Assembly (NCBI RefSeq): GCF_003369915.1
Contig: NC_046674.1
Coordinates: 27,407,657 to 27,471,656 of the forward strand
Source of the DNA: Drosophila miranda
Lineage: Eukaryota > Arthropoda > Insecta > Diptera > Drosophilidae
Length of the DNA: 64,000 nt
Direction of reading: 5' to 3'
Shown here: piece by piece, positions 1 to 12,677 of the stretch
How positions within the stretch are numbered: position 1 is the first letter of the stretch
How the letters are laid out: the number at the start of each line of letters is the position of its first letter
Program-made: the position numbers and the translations under genes
Notes under the pieces: model-generated
Database searches by the model: none
Seen by the model: the letters and a program-made list of their open reading frames with translations, nothing else
Told to the model about the DNA's origin: nothing

Positions 1-623
1 TTGTGGCTCAGATCGTTCAGTAGGCGATCCTCTGCATCGGTCTGGGGCATCAGCTCGAGCATCTTCATGTCATGTTTGATGGCCTTGCGCAGCTGGTCCA
101 GCTCCGTCTGGCGCACTGCGCGCTGAGAGCGCAGGTTGTCGAGATGGTCGCGAAAGCCGTCCATCTCATCGGGCAGGGGCAGCGGGTCCGCCAGTAAAGG
201 GAGCGGCAGTGCGCCCAGCTCTTCGCAGAGCTGCTCCTGCTGGAGCAGCAGCTCCCCGATCTCCGCCCGACGTTTCGAGAGCTCCTCGCGCAGATGCTCA
301 ATGCTTTTGTCCAGCTTCAGCTGCCATATGATCAGTGGCACATCGTCGGGCCTCTGACCAATGTCCACCGTCTCATGGAGGAGTCGGGTGAGGTCGCTGG
401 CCTCGGCTCGGAGTGCGGCTATGTCATCCAGGATGGCCGCCTGCTTCTCCCGCGACTCGGTCAGCAGATCCGTATAGAAATTATCCGCGTGCGCCTTGAG
501 TTTGTGCAGAAAGTCCTCGCATGTCTTCGGCTCGAACATGAGGGACCACATTGAATAGAGCTGCTCCACATGCTCGCCAGTCATCTCAAGGATCTCTCCC
601 TTGATGGGGGTTGGGTCAACCAT
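1..623 (-). CDS. PRC1/Ase1/MAP65 family microtubule bundler, N-terminal part (runs off window)
   Basis: One leftward reading frame is open from an ATG at 623 to the window edge (about 207 residues) with no stop. The product is an acidic, leucine-rich coiled-coil protein. Its segments resemble the N-terminal dimerisation and rod region of PRC1/Ase1/MAP65: an EHVEQLYSMW start block, then TESREKQAAILDDIAAL, then LEKD-like WQLKLDKSIEHLREEL followed by LLQQEQLCEELG. Family members bundle antiparallel microtubules in the central spindle at cytokinesis. Drosophila has fascetto (feo) and a sister copy, and I cannot say which this is. The spectrin-like microtubule-binding domain lies outside the window. 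The start is chosen because it is the first ATG and is followed at once by family-like sequence. The coding assignment is firm; the family assignment is a similarity judgement. Confidence 0.72.
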   Translation of the reverse strand, partial: MVDPTPIKGEILEMTGEHVEQLYSMWSLMFEPKTCEDFLHKLKAHADNFYTDLLTESREKQAAILDDIAALRAEASDLTRLLHETVDIGQRPDDVPLIIWQLKLDKSIEHLREELSKRRAEIGELLLQQEQLCEELGALPLPLLADPLPLPDEMDGFRDHLDNLRSQRAVRQTELDQLRKAIKHDMKMLELMPQTDAEDRLLNDLSH

Positions 624-1823
624 AGCCAATAGGAATGGGTCTTGTATTCGCGAATGGAAGGAATTTATGTGATGTGTGCAGGATTTCGATTGCACAATGT
701 GTTGCTCAAGGAAAATGCCTCCGCACAGATAAGTGACGCCTCTCGTGTTGGCACAAATTGCACAATGAAAATTTTGTGTGCTTGATTTGCCTCATGCCTC
801 AAAGCACAAAACAAGTTGATTCTGATTGATGTGCGGCCAAAAAAACACCTACTTTATATTGCAAATAAGTTCCTTCAAGGTTTTCCAGTTGTAAAGATAA
901 TTTAGGATGAGAAATGTGTTTAGTAAAGAAGAATGCCACCGCACAGACTCTAATGACGCCAGACAAAATTTCGGTAAATTCAAAATGAAATGGCGGCGGC
1001 TGCAGTGCTGCCACCCGATTTTAAATATTGCTATTCATGGTGAATGACAGATACTGAAAAAAGTGTGGCCATCAATAAAATACCGCTTTCTGCCAATTAT
1101 TAGATGGCAGTACCAAGACAAAAATGAAACAAAAAGAAACGAAGCCAGCTAGGGAAAATGGCGTACATACAAGTATTTTTAATTCTAAAAATTAGTCAAT
1201 TGACTGTGATTATATTCATTATGGGAAAAAAAAAACCAAGAACTGTTTGGTATTTTGCAAAGGTGTCTTAAATATTGAAGTGTGCGTGTGGTGTGTGACT
1301 AGACCAAGACAAATTTCCAAAGAACATGCTACAAAGCAGGATCGGCAAAGTTTACTTACTGGCGTAATTATTTTTGTTTGCTAATAAGCTATATGTATGT
1401 ATGTATCAGTCAAAAAATAATATAAAAAAGTAGTTAAAATGCCGTTGAATTTTTGAACAAATGGCTGCCAGACCTGGCCGTTTAGAAGGCCGCTCTGCAA
1501 ATATACTAAAAAAAAATAAAAATACTTCAAGCTCGGTCACACCGAGCCCGGACTGCATCCCTCGAAAAATTGACAGCAAATTTTTGCTTACCTGTGTGAA
1601 AAAAGTAAATTTTCGTGCAATTTTTGTAGGAGTTTTTGTGTTCGCAGAAGCGTGCATGGCTCAGTAGTGTTTTAAAAATGCACTAAATAAATTTTCAATA
1701 TGGTTTAATCGAGTCACGGAAAGTGGGAACATTCGTTGTTCTACTTCTCTAAATAACACACGCATACAAAGACACGCCGCCGAGTGTCAACAGCTGCCCT
1801 GGCCCTGGCCGCCCGCCGTCAAA
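624..1823. promoter_or_regulatory. Divergent upstream region between the MAP65-like and RBM33-like genes
   Basis: No coding exon is evident. The region separates two divergently transcribed genes and should hold both promoters. A GGTCACACCG at about 1535 and an AGTGTGGCCAT at about 1061 resemble Drosophila core promoter motif 1 (M1BP site), which is typical of housekeeping genes lacking TATA. Two imperfect copies of a segment starting AATGCC-CCGCACAGA lie at about 714-770 and 930-990. Confidence 0.5.
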
Positions 1824-4800
1824 ATGTCGGACATTAAGTAAGTAGCCTGCACAAGGGGGAAAATTCAAGTGTGAAGAGGAGCCGCAGTCGATTAATTGAT
1901 TATCAAATGTCCCATATCTCAGTAAAAAAGAAAAGTTCCCAGCTAGCGAATGTGAGCGTGTGTTAGGTGAAAGGAGGGCCTAAAGGATGAGGTCTTGATG
2001 TTCCTCTATGTATAACACATTCAAGGTGTTTTTGTGAGAGTGCGTGGGTGTGTGTGGGTGCAGGAGTGTGTGCAGAAGTTAGTGGAATCTCATGTCCGTC
2101 CCAACAAATGCAATGAGTTTTGTTGTTATTTTTTTGTATTTTTTTTTTGTATTTATAAAAGTAACTATAAAACGGGATTTTATTTAATATTAAAATTGGC
2201 ATGTGTGTGTGTGTGTGTGTGGGGGCTGCGGAGGACGATACTCCTTGAAGATGATTTTCAATTGAAGTTATTTTGGAATTTGCAGCGATGATTTGCTTAA
2301 CTACGAACTGGGCGACGACATCGATGATCAGGCCTTGCTTGGCGCCGATGAGGATGAGCTGCTCCTCTCGGATGAAGGTAAGTTGCAGTCCCGTCCAGTC
2401 CCGGCCCGGCTATCACTGTAGCAAACACTGTAATGTGGAGGTAATAATCGAATCGGATCTCTTGCAGAGCTGGAAAAAGATGTCACTAGCGAGGTGAAGC
2501 AACAAATGCGCGCCGAGGCCGAGGAATGGGCCCAGGAGCAACTGCGTCAGCATGAGCGCAAGCAAAAAGCACAGTCAGCCGCCTCAGTTGAGGCAGCAGC
2601 ATCAGCGCCCGTAGCAGAAGCAGCAGCAACAACAGCAGCTGCAGTAGCTGGTGTGGAAACTAAACCCTCCACTGTGGCCGCAAAGGTTTCTACATCGACT
2701 CAAAGTCCAACTACCGTGGTGGCTCCTGCCCCAAGCGTCCAGACAGACGACACAGTAGTCGCGGTAGTTGCGGAAACCACTCCCCCGACAGCAGTGGCTG
2801 ACGAAAAGGTTACAGAAGAGAAAAGCGCGGAACAAGTGCAGCCACAGTCAAAGAAGGAAGCCACGCCACCCACTCAGCCGTGTGGCAGTAGCAAGGCCAG
2901 CGCCAGTGCCAAGGCCAGCACAACTACTAGCATCAGCACCAAAGAGACATCATCCAGAGATGCTGGGGATTCCACAGCCAAGCAGAGCGAGGCAGATAGT
3001 GAGAGTGAACCCGGACTGGGGCTGGGAACTTCTTCTTTGCTGGCCTCATCCCAGGAGAGCCTGCCCAGTGGCAGTTCTGCCTCCGAGCTGGCCGATCTGC
3101 GTGAGGATGAGGAGGAGCGTGAGGAGCGCACCAACTACAAGACTGGCAGTGAGCGGGTCGAAAGCAGTCACAGGCAGCATCAGGAGCAGTCCCATTCGAT
3201 GTCGCCATTTCAGCAGCATCAGCAAATGCAGAGGCGACACCAAAACCATTCAGGTAAGGGTCCACGTCAGGAAGTGCCATGTCCCTGAATGAAACTACAA
3301 AATAATCGATTTACAGACAAATCACGAGTGGGAGGCGGTGGACGATTCATGCACGGCCAGCAGCAACAGCCGCAGAATCAAATGGGAAAACCGCTGAGAG
3401 GGATGGGCGGCGCACGTCATCACCTGCTGCGCAATCCCACGCCCATGTTCGGGGCAATGCAACAGCAGCAGCAGCAGCGCATGGGAATGTCCGGGATGCC
3501 GCCGCCACAGCAACGATACGGCATGCCGGGTAAGGCTTCTGTTCCCCCCCTCCCCCAAACCACATCCGCATTCTAAATCCCCTGCATCCTATATCCATGC
3601 ATCCATGCGACAGCAAAGGATTGACAAGCCTCCTTCTCAAACATTTGTTTAAATTCCAGGACAATATCCGCCAAACCAGCCTCCGAACCAGTCACAACAA
3701 CAACAACCGTCGAACCCACAACAACAACAGCAACAACATAATGCTCCTGCCTCCCCCCTACTCAATCCCTCGCACATGATGCACCACAATCACAATCCAA
3801 ATGGAGGGATACCGCCGCATCTGCTGCCGCATCCGCATGAGCAAGTGCGCGTTGGTCTACTGCAGCCACCGATGGCGTATGCCCCCCAACAGGGCGGCTA
3901 TCGAAATGGGGCACTGCTGGGTCCGGGTCCACCACTCCTGCCGCCAACTGGAATGCGTCCGCCACTGTATCGCAATGCTGGCCCGCCGCCATCTGGCTAT
4001 GGCGGCTATGGCGATCACGGCCATCCGCCACCACAACATCCGCCACAGTTTATGCGGCCGCACAATGGCTGGAGGCCGCAGGGGGACGGCGCTCGCATGC
4101 CCCGTCCCCCGCTGCAGGCATTGCCACCACACATGATGCCAGGAGCGCCGCCCAACTATCCAAATGGGATGGTGGGAATGCGCGGGCCACCGCCTCAGCA
4201 GCAGCAGCAGCAGGTCCAGCAACAGCAGCAGCCGCCACCGCCTCAGCCAGTGCGGTCACCACAGCAACAGCAGCAGCAGCAACAACAGCCTAATCCTAAT
4301 CAGCAACAACAGCAGCAGCCACAACCAAACGGCCCACCGCCACAACAGGGCGGTGGTCCAGCGGCTATACCGCGGGTCAGCAAGGTGCTGATCAATCCGA
4401 ATTTCAAGGGCGGCGTCGAGGCAGCCACCAACAAGTTCATCAAGGAGACGCACTTCATGCCGGCCATCAACAGTGATGCGGAGCTGCTGCGTCAGCAGGA
4501 GGAGTTCATCAATAAGAATCGTCAGTACTTTGAGAAGCGGCGAATGGAGCGCTCCCCGCCGCCGGCTGGCTCCAGCTCGAGCTCTGTGGCACCCTCCTCC
4601 TCGGCCCAGGCTGGGGAGAGGAGACGCAGTCGTAGCCGCAGTCGTTCCCGTGGCCGCAGCTATTCGCCCACCAAGCGTGCCGAAAGGGACCGCGAAAGGG
4701 AGCGGGAGAGGGAGCGGGAGCGAGAGCGTGACCGGGAACGAGAGCGCGAACGGGAACAACGGTATGGGACGGCCAATCGCCCAGTGGGAAACCGTGGATT

Positions 4801-6326
4801 CCGACGTGTTGCTAGCCGCGATCGAGACGAGAATCGCAGTGGAGCGGGCGGCGCACCAGGAAGTGCCCCAGCACCCAGTGCCGGTGGAGGTGGAGGTGGC
4901 GGTGGCGGTACTGTTGTGCCATCCAAGAGACGTCGCAGCGGCTCGAACGGCTCTGTGAATCGTAACCCCTTTTCGGGTGAGCCACGCGGCCGACCCTCGG
5001 ACATTGGCGGTGGTCGAACCGCTGTCAGTGGAAAAGTAAGATCCAACGAAAGAGAAAAACCCTTGGCTTTCCTCTAACCGATTCGCTCTTCCGTCTTGTA
5101 GGCCAGCGAGGAGGATGAGGAGACTCGCATCTACCGCCTGGAGATCGAGAAGCAGAAGCAGCTGCGGGAGAAAATTCTGCGCGACAAGGAGCTGAAGCGT
5201 AGGCGCGCGGCCGAGGAGAAGCTACATGAGGTAAGTGCCACATCCCAGACTTAAAGCAGCCTCAATCAATTTTGGTGTATTGGAGTACCCAGTACACAGT
5301 CAGGGTGAATGTTTTATTTGAGAGACGCAAAGAACCAACCAGAAAACATAAACAACTTTTTAGGAAAAGCGCGCTGAACAGCAAATTTCACCAGGCCGTG
5401 AAGAGAAGGAGGCACCTGGTGCGGGAGCAGCACCACCACAAAAGCAACGTCCGGCAGCCGGCAGCCACGAGCGCAAGGTAATCTCGCTGAAAAGGCGCGA
5501 AGACCAGGACCCGGCAGGGGGCAATGGCAACGTCAACAGCGGGCGCAGCAGCAGACAGCAGCAACACCAACAGCAAACATCATCGGCGGCGCCCGCTCGT
5601 AAGCAACTGACCGCGGCCAAAATAGCGCCGGAGGCTAAGAGGAGTATAACCGAGCACCTGGCGCCCACCCCTAAGCCGCAGCACCAGCACGGATCGGCAG
5701 CGGCTGCCGCCCAAGCAAGATCGAGTGGAGGCGGAGGTGGAGCTGGTTCTGGTACTGGTGGTGCGACACCGCCCACTACGTGCAAGCCACGCGATATGCT
5801 GCGTCTGGGCACGCCCAGCGACGATGAGGTTGAGCTTGACTACGATGACGATGAACTGATGCTGGATGAGGAGGATCGCCTTTTGGCCACACCCTCGCCA
5901 CCACCACCGCAGCATCAGAATCAGCATCAGCATAAGACGAGCAGCAAGCGCTCGGCCACGCCCGAAATATTGGTGGTGAAGCGCACTCAGAAATCTGCTC
6001 GCGGTGGTAACTCGTCGTCAACGGGCAGCTTTGGCTCCTCCCATAGGCGGGTGGTGTTGAAGCCCACCAGTAATGGCAGCGGCGGCGGCGGTGGAGGAGA
6101 TCACCAGCAGTCTTCGCATGGCAGGCAGCGGGATAGGCGACAGCGTGGGGATGACCATATACTGCAGAGGAAAGGGAGCAACGCGGGAGGCGGTAGCTCA
6201 GGAGGAGGCGGAGGCATCTTTGAGCGTCTGGAGAAGCGGAAGGCAGCATCCTCTGGAGGAAGCGGCGGCGGCGGTCACAAGCAGCGAGGCCGAGGGCCGG
6301 CCCGCATTGTACTCAAGCACGATTGA
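1824..6326 (+). CDS. RBM33-like nuclear RNA-associated protein, seven exons
   Basis: Coding exons inferred: 1824-1837, 2286-2377, 2468-3253, 3317-3529, 3660-5035, 5102-5230, 5364-6326. All have GT-AG ends and matching phases, giving about 1190 aa. The N terminus is acidic (NDDLLNYELGDDIDDQALLG, then DEDELLLSDE), as in vertebrate RBM33. A low-complexity A/T/S region, a P/Q/H/G-rich region, a block around VLINPNFKGGVEAATNKFI, an RS/RE-repeat stretch (about 4620-4760) and a basic coiled coil IYRLEIEKQKQLREKIL follow. The acidic-leader plus EKQKQLREKIL combination is what suggests RBM33, an RNA-binding adaptor linked to mRNA export. The C-terminal third is disordered with Gly runs and ends in RIVLKHD. 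No classical RRM is visible. Exon-intron structure is well supported; function is inferred from family resemblance. Confidence 0.8.
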
Positions 6327-6525
6327 GGATTGCAGAAGACGGATTGAGGCAGCAAAGCTAGGACTAAGCTCAAAATTCAAATTGTAAAAGATAAATCGTT
6401 TTTTTTTCTATATAAATTCTGCGGCTGATAAATGTTGCAGATAATGTTCGATTTTAAGCTCTAAAGTTGCAACACTTACAATTGTTTATAGGTAGATGTT
6501 AAGCCTTATGTTCGTGTATACGTTA

Positions 6526-6527
6526 AG

Positions 6528-6569
<42 letters not shown>

Positions 6570-6570
6570 T
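6526..6570. repeat. (ACATAT)n microsatellite
   Basis: Tandem ACATAT hexanucleotide, about seven units, in the probable 3' UTR of the RBM33-like gene. Confidence 0.9.
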
Positions 6571-6868
6571 ATTTGCGCATACATATTATTTATAATACAA
6601 ATATATATTGTATCTATTTACATAGATATAGAGATATTCAATTAGAATTTAAGTGTAAAGATCGTAAAACTATGACTAAAACGTGCTTCGTTTTCTTAAC
6701 AACAACAACAAAAACAATTGTATTTATACTTAGTATTAAGAGTATGGGATATGCTTAAAGCTTGACCTGGAACATCAGCAAAAAAAAAAAACGAAAAAGA
6801 GAGATAGCAAAGAAAAAATAACAAACAAATACAAATTTAGTGGAATGCAAACAAGACCATTGAAATGA

Positions 6869-6887
6869 ATATATATATATATGTATG

Positions 6888-6919
<32 letters not shown>
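6869..6919. repeat. (TA)n/(GTAT)n microsatellite
   Basis: An alternating TA run is interrupted by GTATGTATGTAT. It is likely to vary in length between individuals. Confidence 0.9.
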
Positions 6920-6922
<3 letters not shown>

Positions 6923-8473
6923 CATGAAGGATATATGTATATATATAGGTAGTGTAATTAAAGTTTAGTTGCGAATGAGTGTCCCGTTTCTCGATTTTAA
7001 GAACAAACAAAAGCCCTTCACTACATTAAGCTCAAATAACAAATAGCTTCAATGAGATGTAGTCAGAGATGACTCTTACCGTCGCTTTGAACTAATTATG
7101 CAAAATTAAATTCAAATAGAACCCCGGCTGTTATTAGATGCGGCATTGTCTATTCTGATACTTTTTGTTATTGTAATTTTTTTTAATGTGTTGTTTTTTG
7201 TTTAGATTGTGTGTTTGCGTGTTTGTCCAATATAAATTGTAGACCCGTCCCCCTTTAGCAAATAAGTCGAAACCATAAACTTCTTACAGTACCCATAACA
7301 ACTGCAATATTGAGCACTAACTCTAGATTTCCTAAAACTAAACTACACCCGAAGCTAAAGCTCTTGAATAATTGTTAAATGAGAGCTCGATCCCATCACA
7401 ACCCATCCATCCTCCACCATTTTCATCTCCACTCAATATTCGCAGAGGAAAGCTTACATTTACTAAATATATACTTATATAAAGATCTATACAGACAGAC
7501 CCCTTTAAGCGAGAGTTTTTAAGAGCCTTTAAGTCCAATCCAAGGACCACAGCCATAAACGACATTTACTATTCTTGTTAAATTATTACCACATAAAATA
7601 CACACGACACACAAACACAAAAAACTACACTACACTACACACTGTGACGTGTGACACGAAAAAGTATGTATATTTAAGCGAGGATTCATCGAGAAAAATC
7701 GAGCCTTAACGATAAGCTCCGATAAGTAAAGAATGTTAAAGAGTCGGAGGATGTATTGAAGCACCGAGATGAGATCGCAACGAGATAACCGGATAAAATG
7801 TAAACAAAGATATGAAAAGCAATGCAAAGATACATATACATACATATATTATGCCTACCTGTAACAATACACACAATACAGAATGCCGATATAATCTAAT
7901 CAAAGTGAATCCTAAGGCGAAAAATGTAGGCAGTAGGAGCAGCAGCAGCTGGATCCTCGGTTTGTTATTGTAACTTCTTGTCCTTGAGATGCTTTGTTTG
8001 AAATTTTATTAATGTGACACATATATCCACATACTACAAACATATGTATATGTAGATATAGAGATATGTATATGGAAGACAGTACACAAAGAAAGCTCGC
8101 AAAAGATTATTCAATTGGAATACGAAAGCGCATGCAAAAATAATATATGCATAGATACGTATATACGTATATAGCTCTAGTAATCGTAATGCTACACAAT
8201 ATGATAATATATGAATTAATAAAAAACAAATTATATTACATGCATACGTAAAAAACATGCAACCGCATAACTGTATAAAACATCTTAAGTTATTCCACGC
8301 CACGTGATTCTAGCTTTTTAAGAACAAAAAGACATAACTGAACAAAACCGAACCCACACTCGAAGTGGAATATACATAGTACATAACGAACATTGCAAAA
8401 GTAACGATTCCAATCCAATCCAAGCAAATCCGAGTCTGTGATTATTTTTATATTATTCTTATTATTACGCATA

Positions 8474-8474
8474 A

Positions 8475-8514
<40 letters not shown>
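8474..8514. repeat. (ACT)n trinucleotide microsatellite
   Basis: About 13 uninterrupted ACT units in noncoding DNA. Confidence 0.9.
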
Positions 8515-11499
8515 TATTACTATATGACATTAACTACTCGTAGCTATCCCTTAGACCGACACAACACACAGTCCCGCAATATACTATGTTTTTGTTTGTT
8601 TCTTCCCCCGACAACCCAACCACCAATCCACCTTTTAAGATCTGATACCTTATTGTTTTGTACACATCTATCATCTATGAAACTAGATACTAAGTGCGTC
8701 GAATAACTAGTACAATCTATGACACGAATCACACGTCCAGGCACCCAGTCTGCGTGCGACTCTTATGTATCTACTTAGCTGTAAGTCGCCTTTTTGGGGA
8801 GGGGGGATGGGTGGGGGCCTTCTATACACTATCTATCCAACACACTACACATTTCACCAGCTTCCTACAATTAGAGCTCTCTATTCATATCTATCCATAC
8901 AATCCATGTACTTACCATACCATACACTTCTGTATAGTTAAGAACGTAGGCAGACATACAACTCGATGTTACTCTACTAGTCAAGTGAGTGTGTGCGTGC
9001 GTATGCGTGTGTGCGTGTGTGTTTTGTATACCCCCGATGTCTGCACGAACTTAATCGTATATTTATTATAATTTTAAGATACTCGTATCTACTATATGCA
9101 TACATACACCTACGACACACACACCTAGATATTTTTGTTGTTTAGTTAGTTTTAGCAAAATGATTTTTTGTTTTTGTTAAAGTTTGTAACCTAATTATGT
9201 TTATAATTGTTGTAACCTCATCCCATACCCCTACTCCCACTCCTGCAGTCCATCAAGAATTGCTCGCCAGTTAAAGCATAACTGTACCCCTACACACAAT
9301 CTCAAGCCATCCCTTTCATATTCATTCACACACTCTATCGCTATCTTTTTCTCTTCTGCGCTCCGCTCGCCCGATGCCTACTCGCTCTGTCCCCACCACC
9401 AATACACCTACACCTGCACCTGCAGCAGAGCTCAACCGGAACGCTGAGATTCAGAGCGAGAACAAGAGCGGGAGCGAGAGGGAAAGCAGCATTATTTAGA
9501 TTAATTTTACTCAAAGGATAATATCGAATATATGAAACCCTAAACTAATTTTCTTTCAGCACAAACCTCTGTACAAATCGAAAAAGAAAAAAGAAACATG
9601 AAAAAACGTACAAAAAAGAAAAGAATAATCAAAGCGAAACTAAAAGAAAAAAAGATTGAATGAAGTGAAAAGATCTAGAGTCAAAAAATCAGAGATGGGG
9701 TGAGTGGCCCTGCCCTAACGTGAGGGAAGCCCGAAGCTGAACCTGATTCTGGGCAAAATAACTTTTGAAGAAGACTTAATAAAATTGATATATACACGAA
9801 TGCATACATATATATAGCGGGAGAGACAGTCCTATATATATTTGTGTATACGTATATTTTTTACAGCAATCAAATTGATACAATCTCTTTTCATTTTGCG
9901 GGCGGGCGATCTACTGATCTAGGTGTCTGGCATCTGCTCCTGTCCGCCCCACAATTTGTGCCCCAACCTGGCTTCAATTATTCATTGTTTGGGTCTCTAT
10001 CGGCATCGCCTAATTAATGGGATGGGATAGGAGATCATCATTAAACATCGAAAAGAATGACTCACAGACTTGTCACATCCAATGCGGCGTTGATTCATTG
10101 CTGGAACTACGTCAATGGAACTATGTATTCCCATCCTTAGTGATTTTTTAAGAGGATCACAGTCATAATCACGTCTCAGAGGTACGCAGAAGTCTACTAG
10201 TATAAAGATTTGTGCAGTAGTCTAGTCGGGTTTTCCGCTCTCTGATGTAGGCAACAAATAATCCCTTTCTATGCGTTTCCCAGCTGTACTCAACCATCAT
10301 CTGATCAAACTCATGTTTCCTTTCACAAAAAGTTTTTCTTTTCGAAGTTCTATTTTTCTTCCTCCTGAATCTCTTGATCAATATGTGAAATTTCTTCTTC
10401 CATTATCTATTAATTAATCTGGTATCATTCATCGATACATATACATATTTTCTCACTGACATTTTTTTGCTCTATCTAGTGTTGTGTCTCGTGCACTTCT
10501 TACGAGAGTTGGGAAGTTGACGTTCAACGGCTGGGCATCATAAGGTGGCCCAAGCGACCAAACCGAAGACTGTTCCGGGCGACACATACATATAACTTAA
10601 CCGATCGCGTACATGCAGGAAGAAAAGATATTAGACTAATGATCGAGGAAAATTAGAACAAAACTGAACTACTAAGCATACTGAAATATTAAAAATATTA
10701 ATACTACTTAATTACGGGCATTGTATATAAGTATATATTTTAAAAATAGAAAGGTTCGTTGTAGATATAATGTGGTGTAGGAAATTATAATCCGAGCATT
10801 AACGATTCATGCAAAGGTACCATATAGTTACTGGTGGATGTAATATGAATAGTGACGCTTATGAGTCTCAACAAGCCAGGGCTTTTTTTACGATTAACCA
10901 AGAATGAAAGGATTAAAAAGGAAGGCTTAGGTAAAGAATCCGTAAGGAGTCTGTTACAAAGTAAGCAGATCAAAATCAGCATTTAATCAATAGGAATAAA
11001 GAGATCGTAAAGAAACATCACGGTAAAGATGACAGTCGCTAAGAATTCAGCGATCAAAGTTTGATTCTTATTTCCTTTTCCTTTGTTTTATGCCAAACGT
11101 CTCTGTGTTGGATCTCCCTCATGGGTCTCCCTTTGCTGTCCCCTGTCGTCTTTTCCATACGAATACCATATCCAGCGCCAGGATCTGGAGAAGGGGCTGT
11201 TATAGTTGACCGATTTGTGTGGTTGGAAGAAGCTTAAATTATGTGGTGTGAAATGAGCTAAATAGTGCCGGAATGGCTTTAGGACAAGATACGGTCGGGG
11301 CTCTGCAGTATCAATTAACGCAGGGGCTGGCAGCGTCCTACGCGCAGTGCATTGGGTAGTGTTCTGCTGCAGCGCTGCCGCTCACCAGTACATTGTTACG
11401 TTCTGCTGCTGTCAACGCACAAAAACGCACTAAAATATGCGTGTCAACCTATGATTTAATTTATCATAATTAGCCAAATCTCTATCCATACAAGCCTTG

Positions 11500-12677
11500 T
11501 ACCCATTCGATTCTGTGAACCATGCTCTGCTTATTCAAAAGCTCTCTTTATTAGGGTTCCCAACGAATCTTCTAGATTGGATTTTGTCCTATCTCTCTAA
11601 CCGTACTCAACGTGTTTTGTTTTCTAACGTGTTGTCAAATACTGTTAATGTTACTTCAGGTGTTCCACAGGGAAGTCATCTGGGCCCGCTTCTGTTTATT
11701 TTATTTGTGAACGACCTTCCTCAAGTTATAACATACTCTACTACACTAATGTATGCTGATGATGTCAAAATCTGTCTTTCTTACTCTGATTGGTATTTGC
11801 ACACACGCCTTCAACTTGATCTAAGTGAACTACTATTGTGGTGTTCAACTAATCTTCTTTTTCTGAACCTTTCCAAATGCAAACTTATGACATTTTACCG
11901 TCGCGCTCCTCATTCTGTCTCATATGTTCTAGGAAATCATGTCCTTGAGCGAATTTCGAGTTCAAATGACCTCGGAGTCCTTTTTGATCATAAGATGTGT
12001 TTCAACACCCATATAGCTGCAACTGTAAATAAAGCTAAGGGTGTTTTAGCGTTCATCAAGCGTTGGTCCAAGGAGTTTGACGACCCGTACGTTACGAAAC
12101 AACTGTACATCTCCTTAGTACGTCCTATATTGGAGTATTGTTCTTGTGTGTGGAGCCCGCAGTATAAAGAGCAGCAGGCTGTTATTGAATCCGTGCAAAA
12201 GCAATTTTTAATTTTTGCCCTTCGGAACTTTAACTGGGACTCGGGTAGAATCTTGCCACCCTACCGGTCTAGGCTAAATCTTATCGACCTGCCGTCGTTG
12301 CACCATCGCAGAATATGCAATGGCGTAATGTTCGTGCACAAGCTCCTTCTTGGGACTGTTGACTCCCAAACTCTCTTGGGTCAGATTGACTTGGCCGTTC
12401 CATCCAGACCTACCCGTACTTTTAGGCCTATCCGTCTACCCATACGTAGGTCTAATTATGCTGATCATGAACCTTTTAGGGTTTTATGCCATAATTATAA
12501 CTCCCTCTGTCAAACCCTATCCCCTGAACTGTCTCTTAAACTAATTGCATGCAATATTTATAATCATTTAAATTTAGCTAACTTTTAACTTATCTTTTTC
12601 CGCCTTTAGTAACTAAGTACCATTATTAACAGATAATTTGTTAATTTAATAAATAAATAAATAAAATAAAATAAAAT
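11500..12677 (+). mobile_element. 5'-truncated non-LTR retrotransposon (LINE), RT 3' half plus tail
   Basis: A frame open for about 360 codons (to the stop at 12588) encodes the 3' part of a LINE reverse transcriptase. It starts inside the FDSVNH block, then shows SGVPQGSHLGPLLFILFVND and the catalytic YADDV. A thumb-like region (RPILEYCSCVWSP) and the C-terminal block LPSLHHRRICNGVMFVHKLL follow. The endonuclease, ORF1 and first RT motifs are absent, so the copy is strongly 5'-truncated; the junction lies at about 11500-11506. After the stop comes a short 3' UTR and a tail of TAAA/TAAAA repeats (about 12645-12677). The open frame suggests recent insertion. The C-terminal block resembles CR1/Jockey-superfamily elements, but I cannot resolve the clade. 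I saw no convincing target-site duplication. Confidence 0.88.

Larger units (their letters stand above)
6327..11499. other. Long AT-rich noncoding stretch downstream of the RBM33-like gene
   Basis: I see no supportable exon here. The stretch contains many short simple repeats and several AATAAA-type signals, for example the TAATAAAATTG near 9778. The first part is probably an extended 3' UTR. The remainder holds no gene that I can recognise on either strand. Confidence 0.5.
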
